Positions 32,911 to 37,230 of a DNA stretch of 37,230 bases are shown in pieces. This DNA comes from Pseudomonadota bacterium (lineage in GTDB: Bacteria > Verrucomicrobiota > Verrucomicrobiia > Limisphaerales > SXTU01), in assembly GCA_009922615.1 (NCBI GenBank), contig RFVF01000047.1, forward strand, positions 1 to 37,230. The letters run 5' to 3'. The first letter of the stretch is position 1. Every line of letters begins with the position of its first letter. A program made the translations under genes and the position numbers. Under the pieces are notes generated by a model. The model searched no databases. It saw nothing but the letters and a program-made list of their open reading frames with translations, and had not been told where the DNA came from.

Positions 32911-34056
32911 CTACGTGATGTGCGCGCCCTGCGTCTCGACATACACGGCGTAGAGCGAGGTGCTGGCGGCCATGAAGAGGCGGTTCCGTTTCGCGCCGCC
33001 GAAACAGATGTTCGCGCAAATCTCCGGCAGCAGAATCTGCCCGATGCGCTGGCCGTCCGTGCCCGCGAAGACTTGCACGCCGTCGTAGCCCGCACCCACC
33101 CAGCCGGAAGCGGCCCAGATGTTCCCGTCCACGTCGCACCGGATGCCATCGGCGAAACCGGCAACCATCTCTTTGTCCGTGAAAATTCGGCTAATCGTTT
33201 TCTTCTGCTCTTCTTCGGTCAGGATACGCCCCTGCGCTACAGCGGCCTTCATCGAACAAAACTCCTTCCGGTTCTTGAGCTTCTTCCCATCCACGTCGAA
33301 GACCCAGATGTTCTTCGGGGCTTCGGGATAATGACTTGCGCCGGTGTCGGCCACGTAGAGCTTCTTGTAATCGGGTGAGAAGCACAGGCCGTTGGGCTTG
33401 AACGCTTCGTCGCTGGCCTTCGTGATGGTGCCGGACTTGCCGTCGATGACGTAGATGGCTTCCTTCTGGTTCGGCTGCACGCTCGTGGACTTCACGCGCT
33501 CGCCCTCGTAGTTCATCAAGCCACCGTAGCCGGGGTCGGTGAACCAGATGTCGCCATTGGGATGAACGACAATGTCGTTCGGCGCGTTGAAGGGCTTGCC
33601 GCCGAACTTGTCCGCCAGCACGGTCACGCTGCCGTTGTGCTCGTAACGCACCACGCGCCGCGTGAGATGCTCGCAGCTCAACTCGCGGCCTTCCCAGTCA
33701 AAAGTGTTGCCGTTGGTGTTGTTCACCGGATTGCGGAACGTGCTCACGTGGCCGTCCTCTTCGAGCCAGCGCATCTGCACGTTGTTTGGGATGTCGCTCC
33801 AGAGCAGGTAACGGCCCACAGCGTTCCACGCGCAGCCCTCGGCCCAGAGCATGTTCGGGTTGTGGTAGAGCCGCTGGATGGGCGTGTTGCCGAGCTTGGC
33901 CTTGAAGCGCTTGTCCAGCGAGATGATGTCCGGGTCCGGGTAGCGCGTGGGTATCTTGCCGGTCCAGTCACGGTCAGCTGCAGTGGCGGCCCCGGCAACA
34001 GCGGTGGCAGCGGCGGTGAGAAACGAACGGCGGGAGAAGGCAGATTCAGTGCTCAT
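32911..34056 (-). CDS. Tat-exported SMP-30/gluconolactonase family protein
   Basis: A 381-residue protein. The N terminus SAFSRRSFLTAAATAVAGAA is a twin-arginine signal. The rest is a six-bladed propeller of the SMP-30/gluconolactonase/LRE family. Probable metal ligands lie in LWAEGCAWN (Glu), FNAPNDIVVHPNGDIWFTDP (Asn), FKPNGLCFSPDYKKLYVADT (Asn and Asp) and GFADGIRCDVDGNIWAA (Asp). This pattern fits hydrolysis of sugar lactones, which would suit the dehydrogenase-like propeller encoded convergently on the other side of the repeat. The ATG at 34056 was taken because the Tat motif follows at once. The frame is open 16 codons further. Confidence 0.9.
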   Translation of the reverse strand: MSTESAFSRRSFLTAAATAVAGAATAADRDWTGKIPTRYPDPDIISLDKRFKAKLGNTPIQRLYHNPNMLWAEGCAWNAVGRYLLWSDIPNNVQMRWLEEDGHVSTFRNPVNNTNGNTFDWEGRELSCEHLTRRVVRYEHNGSVTVLADKFGGKPFNAPNDIVVHPNGDIWFTDPGYGGLMNYEGERVKSTSVQPNQKEAIYVIDGKSGTITKASDEAFKPNGLCFSPDYKKLYVADTGASHYPEAPKNIWVFDVDGKKLKNRKEFCSMKAAVAQGRILTEEEQKKTISRIFTDKEMVAGFADGIRCDVDGNIWAASGWVGAGYDGVQVFAGTDGQRIGQILLPEICANICFGGAKRNRLFMAASTSLYAVYVETQGAHIT

Positions 34057-34394
34057 AGTTTGTGGCGACGGGCAGAGAGTGGAAAGGTCGCGAAGGCATG
34101 GCAAGGAAAAGGTGGTTCACCGCTGTTTTGAGTGGAATACGGCTAGGGCCAAAGCTCCAAAGAAATCCCACGTTCCAAGCTTGGTGGGCCGACAGGTCAC
34201 GTTCAAATCGCAATGGGTAAGGTAAGTGCCACCGGGAAGTAATCCCCGCCCTGCGGGCCGGGTAACTTTGCAAACTCGGGAACTAATTGGAGAGTTTTTC
34301 GCAGCCAAGCGGACAACGGTCTCAGGATTATGCCGTAGTTTTGCGACTTTTCCGGTCGCGGGATTGCGAACGGCACCGACGCTGCTGAGTAGTG

Positions 34395-34469
34395 GGGCAT
34401 GTTCAACATGCTCTCTCTGGCTCCGCGAGCCACAGCATGCCCGTCAGTCGCCGCCTTCCTTGCGGTGAC
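34395..34469. other. Pair of adjacent stem-loops (candidate ncRNA or repeat)
   Basis: GGGCATG (34395-34401) pairs with CATGCCC (34436-34442), enclosing GGCTC-CGC-GAGCC (34419-34431). The left arm also begins the palindrome CATGTTCAACATG. Directly after comes GTCGCCGC (34447-34454) pairing with GCGGTGAC (34462-34469), with one G-U pair and a 7-base loop. Two nested or adjacent folds in 75 bases suggest selection for structure, but the strand and function are unknown. Confidence 0.45.
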
Positions 34470-34540
34470 GAACAGTCCCCCAACCTCCTCCTGACGCGAG
34501 CCGGGCATTCTTGCCTGCTTCTCGCGCTTTGAAAACGACA

Positions 34541-34566
34541 CCGGCGGCGGCGCAAGCAGCCGCCGG
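34541..34566. promoter_or_regulatory. Eight-base-pair hairpin in the leader of the Gfo/Idh gene
   Basis: CCGGCGGC (34541-34548) and GCCGCCGG (34559-34566) form a perfect stem with a 10-base loop, 78 bases ahead of the Gfo/Idh start. It is followed by TTGCGTTTCC rather than a T-run, so a classical terminator is doubtful. It may be a leader structure or the end of an upstream small transcript. Confidence 0.4.
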
Positions 34567-34644
34567 TTGCGTTTCCGCCAGATACCCACCGAGCGAAAGC
34601 TGGAATGAACTTTTGCCGGGAGGATTCGTCGGGAAGAGCACAAC

Positions 34645-35982
34645 ATGAAACACACAGTGCAGTCTCCTCGCCGTTCTTTTCTGAAACAGCTCGGCACGGC
34701 CGCGTTTGCGGCGCCGTTTGTCACGCGCGGTTTGCTCGCCGCGTCCCCGAATGAAATGGTGCGCCACGCCAGCTTCGGCGCGGCAGGCATGGCGGGCGCG
34801 GATTGGGGCGCGATCACGAGTCACAAGCAGGTCAAGTTCGTCGCGGTCGCCGAGGTGGACACCACGCGCGCAGAGGCGGCGAAGAAGAAATATCCCGAGC
34901 TGAAGGTGTATCAGGACTGGCGCGAGATGCTGGACAAGGAGCACAAGAATCTCGATTGCGTGAACGTCTCCACGCCGGACCACATGCACGCGCCGATGGG
35001 CATGAGCGCGATGCAGCTCGGCCTGCACTTGTATGGCCAGAAGCCGCTCACGCACGACGTGTATGAGTCGCGCCGGCTGACGGAGGTGGCGCGGGAGAAG
35101 AAGCTCGTGACCCAGATGGGCATTCAGGTGCATTCGAGCTACGAGTATCGCGCGGCGGTGCAACTCGTGCAGAGCGGTGCCGTCGGCAAGATCAAGGAGG
35201 TCCACACGTGGAGCAGCAAGAAATGGGGTGACACCACGCCGCGTCCGGACAAGAACGATCCGGTGCCGGCGAACTTGAACTGGGATCTGTGGCTCGGCGT
35301 CGTCTCGGAGCGTCCTTACATCGGCGGCGGATACTATCATCCCGGCAACTGGCGCAAGCGGCTGGATTTCGGCACCGGCACGTTCGGGGACATGGGCTGC
35401 CACATTTACGATCCGGTCTTCAAGGCGCTCGGCGTCACTGCGCCGCTCACCGTCCGCAGCGAGGGGCCGAAGCCCAACGAGCACAACTGGGCCAACGACG
35501 CCATCGTCCACTACGTCTTCCCCGGCACGCCCTTCACGGATGGCCCGACGGTGAAGGTGGTCTGGTATGACGGCAGCCAGCGCCCGCCGGCGGATATCGT
35601 CGCGCTGCTGGGCAAGGTGAAGCAGCCGGACCAGGGCTCGATCTTCATCGGCACCAAAGGCGTGATGGTGCTGCCGCACGTAGGCAAGCCGATCCTGTTG
35701 CCAGAGGAGAAGTATCAAGGCTACGAGATGCCCAAGCTGGAGTCAGTGAATCACTGGCACTCGTTCGTCGAGGCCGTGCGCGGCAACGGCAAGACCTCCG
35801 CTAACTTCGACTACGCCGGTCCGCTGACGGAAACGATCCTGCTCGGTGGCATCGCGTCGCGCTTTCCGCAAACGACGCTGGAATGGGACGCGAAAGCGCT
35901 GGCCTTCAAAAACGTGAAAGAGGCGAACCAGTTCGTGAAGCGCACGTATCGCAAGGGCTGGGAAGTGAAGGGCCTGAGCTGA
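34645..35982 (+). CDS. Tat-exported Gfo/Idh/MocA family oxidoreductase
   Basis: A 445-residue protein beginning with a twin-arginine signal (SPRRSFLKQLGTAAFAAPFV). The Rossmann domain is degenerate at its start: RHASFGAAGMAGADWG replaces the usual G-x-G-x-x-G form. The usual EKP is Gln132-Lys133-Pro134 in YGQKPLTHDV. GDMGCHIYDPVFKALG provides the conserved Asp and His. This sub-type, exported and with QKP, is common in planctomycetes and verrucomicrobia. Some exported Gfo/Idh relatives act on glycosides by a redox route, and others may be inactive. NAD binding in the periplasm is possible if the cofactor is loaded before Tat export. The protein ends in GWEVKGLS. nadA follows after 69 bases. 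Confidence 0.88.
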   Translation: MKHTVQSPRRSFLKQLGTAAFAAPFVTRGLLAASPNEMVRHASFGAAGMAGADWGAITSHKQVKFVAVAEVDTTRAEAAKKKYPELKVYQDWREMLDKEHKNLDCVNVSTPDHMHAPMGMSAMQLGLHLYGQKPLTHDVYESRRLTEVAREKKLVTQMGIQVHSSYEYRAAVQLVQSGAVGKIKEVHTWSSKKWGDTTPRPDKNDPVPANLNWDLWLGVVSERPYIGGGYYHPGNWRKRLDFGTGTFGDMGCHIYDPVFKALGVTAPLTVRSEGPKPNEHNWANDAIVHYVFPGTPFTDGPTVKVVWYDGSQRPPADIVALLGKVKQPDQGSIFIGTKGVMVLPHVGKPILLPEEKYQGYEMPKLESVNHWHSFVEAVRGNGKTSANFDYAGPLTETILLGGIASRFPQTTLEWDAKALAFKNVKEANQFVKRTYRKGWEVKGLS

Positions 35983-36051
35983 AGCAAGCACGGCGCTTGG
36001 ATTCCGCCGCTGAAATTGACGGTGCTTCACCAGCACAGTAGCGTTGCGCAC

Positions 36052-37083
36052 ATGATTGACTTGGCCGAAGTCCAGCCGCGCACCGGCAATCTCACACAGC
36101 CGGTATTCCGCGCGGCACGCCCGGCGGCGCAGACCGAGGCGCTGGCCAGCGAGATTCGCGCGCTCAAGAAACAGCTCAACGCCGTCATCCTCGCGCACAA
36201 TTATCAGGTGCCGGAAATTCAGGACGTGGCGGATTTCGTGGGCGATTCGCTCGGGCTTTCGCAACAGGCCGCGAGCACGGCGGCGGATGTGATCGTGTTT
36301 TGTGGCGTTCACTTCATGGCCGAGACGGCCAAGATTTTGAATCCCGGCAAACTCGTGCTACTGCCAGATCTGGACGCCGGCTGTTCGCTCGAAGCCAGTT
36401 GCCCCGCCCCAAAGCTCGCGGAGCTGCAGGCAACCAACCCAAACTTCTACACCATCGCCTACATCAACTGCTCGGCGGCAGTGAAGGCGTTGAGTGACGT
36501 GATCGTCACCAGCGGCAATGCTCTCAAGATCGTGAACGCCGCGCCGCCCGATAAAGACCTCCTGTTTGTGCCGGATGAAAACCTCGGCGCTTGGGTGATG
36601 GAGCAGACAGGCCGACCGATGACCTTGTGGCGGGGTAACTGCTATGCCCACGTCGAGTTCCAGCGTGAGCAAATCCTTCGTGCCCGCGCCGCCTACCCCG
36701 ATGCGCAAGTGATCGTTCACCCCGAGAGTCTGCGGGAGGTCCGGGACTTGGCGGATGTGGTGTGCTCGACGGAGAAGATGATCACGTGGTGCAAGACCAG
36801 CCCGGCCAGACGCTTTGTCATCGTCACTGAGTCAGGCATCATCCACCGGATGCGGAAGGAGTGCCCGGGTAAGGAGTTTCTGTGCGCGCCGGTCTTCGAT
36901 GTAATGCGGATGCCCACGGATAATTGCCGTTGCAGTGAGTGCCGCTACATGAAGATGAACACCCTGGAGAAACTTCGGGACTGCATGGCGCAACGAGCCC
37001 CGCACTTGGAACTGCCGACGGACATCATCGCCCGAGCCCGGCGGCCCATTGACCGGATGCTGGAAATCTCAGCCCGGGCGTAA
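36052..37083 (+). CDS. nadA: Quinolinate synthase A
   Basis: The enzyme condenses iminoaspartate with dihydroxyacetone phosphate to quinolinate for NAD synthesis, using a [4Fe-4S] cluster. It has 343 residues. The cluster cysteines are Cys111 in DAGCSLEASC, Cys197 in WRGNCYAHVEF and Cys297 in CSECRYMKMNTLEKL. AVILAHNYQVPEIQDVAD, FCGVHFMAETAKIL and YINCSAAVKALSDVIVTSGN are family blocks. The ATG at 36052 was preferred to a TTG at 36016. Some 45 residues still precede the first conserved block. The Gly-Asn-Cys-Tyr motif shows the shorter cluster-binding form. No nadB or nadC is in the window. Confidence 0.95.
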   Translation: MIDLAEVQPRTGNLTQPVFRAARPAAQTEALASEIRALKKQLNAVILAHNYQVPEIQDVADFVGDSLGLSQQAASTAADVIVFCGVHFMAETAKILNPGKLVLLPDLDAGCSLEASCPAPKLAELQATNPNFYTIAYINCSAAVKALSDVIVTSGNALKIVNAAPPDKDLLFVPDENLGAWVMEQTGRPMTLWRGNCYAHVEFQREQILRARAAYPDAQVIVHPESLREVRDLADVVCSTEKMITWCKTSPARRFVIVTESGIIHRMRKECPGKEFLCAPVFDVMRMPTDNCRCSECRYMKMNTLEKLRDCMAQRAPHLELPTDIIARARRPIDRMLEISARA

Positions 37084-37098
37084 ATGGCATCCGGGCTG
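37070..37098 (+). terminator. Hairpin across the nadA stop codon
   Basis: CAGCCCGG (37070-37077) and CCGGGCTG (37091-37098) form a perfect eight-base stem with a 13-base loop that contains the TAA stop. No T-run follows (GACGGGGTCGCTG), so it may be a weak or Rho-assisted terminator, or chance at this GC content. Confidence 0.4.
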
Positions 37099-37177
37099 GA
37101 CGGGGTCGCTGCTTGACGCTACCGCCAGCAGTCGCTACAAGCACACCGCATTGGCAACCAACAACCCAAGGTATTCT

Positions 37178-37230
37178 GTGAAACGCTCTGTATTGCTGTA
37201 TTTTCTCGCGGTAATTGCGGCGATTGTCAC
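37178..37230 (+). CDS. Start of an exported protein, truncated by the window end
   Basis: A GTG at 37178 preceded by AAGG at 6 bases spacing opens KRSVLLYFLAVIAAIV, the beginning of a signal peptide or membrane helix. The rest of the gene lies outside the window, so nothing can be said of its function. The 94 bases between the nadA stop and this start contain only the hairpin above. Confidence 0.5.
   Translation, partial: MKRSVLLYFLAVIAAIV

Larger units (their letters stand above)
34057..34644. other. Structured non-coding region between two divergent genes
   Basis: This 588-base gap between the divergent SMP-30 and Gfo/Idh genes has no convincing gene on either strand. It contains several hairpins: a short one CCCGC-CCT-GCGGG at 34245-34257, and larger ones listed separately at 34395-34469 and 34541-34566. 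The region near 34275-34370 is less GC-rich than its surroundings. Promoters for both genes should lie here, but I see no clear consensus boxes. A minus-strand frame spans much of it without homology I can recognise. Confidence 0.5.

Noticed and set aside
34203..34817. Minus-strand frame of 204 codons across the structured intergenic region
   Set aside because: Its start lies antisense within the Gfo/Idh gene. It has no recognisable motif, and the region holds hairpins instead.
36016..36044. Promoter for nadA (TTGACG, 17 bases, TAGCGT)
   Set aside because: The -35 box is good, but the -10 box matches only about half of the consensus, so it was not called.
1..37230. tRNA, rRNA, insertion sequences or attachment sites
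   Set aside because: I searched by eye for tRNA-like stems with CCA or T-loop sequence, transposase motifs and terminal repeats, and found none I could support.

Overview
The window is GC-rich chromosomal DNA from a bacterium that is most likely a member of Verrucomicrobiota, or more broadly the PVC superphylum. The lineage signal comes from gene families typical of that group: a secreted protein with a C-terminal planctomycete/verrucomicrobia-type cytochrome c (CxxCH) domain, a DUF1501 protein, a large pre-peptidase-C-like secreted protein, Tat-exported Gfo/Idh oxidoreductases, an SMP-30-like lactonase, and a secreted sugar-hydrolase-like propeller. Housekeeping genes (hisC, argA, cca, hisS, thiH, thiS, leuB, nadA) are scattered singly between these accessory genes. 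I see no tRNA or rRNA gene, CRISPR array, prophage or intact insertion sequence. Few starts have a strong Shine-Dalgarno, so several starts were chosen from domain position and signal peptides.

Layout. 1-5.6 kb: truncated hisC, a kinase-like/GNAT argA, a Gfo/Idh oxidoreductase on the minus strand, then a VOC protein and a CCA-adding enzyme. 5.6-7.4 kb (minus): a secreted GH32/43-like propeller gene broken by a one-base frameshift, followed by two tiny coupled ORFs that may be gene debris. 7.5-10.8 kb: a secreted PPC-like protein facing an M14-like zinc amidohydrolase. 10.9-18.5 kb: an mdtABC-type RND efflux operon with overlapping genes. 18.5-22.5 kb: DUF1501, a minus-strand alpha/alpha-toroid (prenyltransferase/squalene-cyclase-like) protein carrying an AT-rich insert with a CxxCH motif, and a HAF-repeat protein. 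22.6-26.4 kb: a tightly packed run hisS - thiH - DA1-like metallopeptidase - thiS. 26.4-30.1 kb: an esterase-like two-domain protein, then leuB and a small helical protein on the minus strand. 30.2-34.1 kb: the heme-domain protein and a convergent SMP-30 protein, separated almost exactly by a symmetric repeat element. 34.1-34.6 kb: a structured non-coding stretch. 34.6-37.2 kb: a Tat-exported Gfo/Idh protein, nadA, and the start of another exported protein.

The exported proteins (propeller, PPC, DUF1501, toroid, esterase, heme protein, SMP-30, Tat Gfo/Idh) fit a life spent degrading polysaccharide or other complex organic matter. The points most worth a second look are the bacterial DA1-like peptidase with LIM-like zinc fingers inside a thiamine gene run, the CxxCH-bearing insert in the toroid protein, the inverted repeat element with compensatory base changes at 32810-32909, the structured intergenic region at 34057-34644, and the frameshifted propeller gene.
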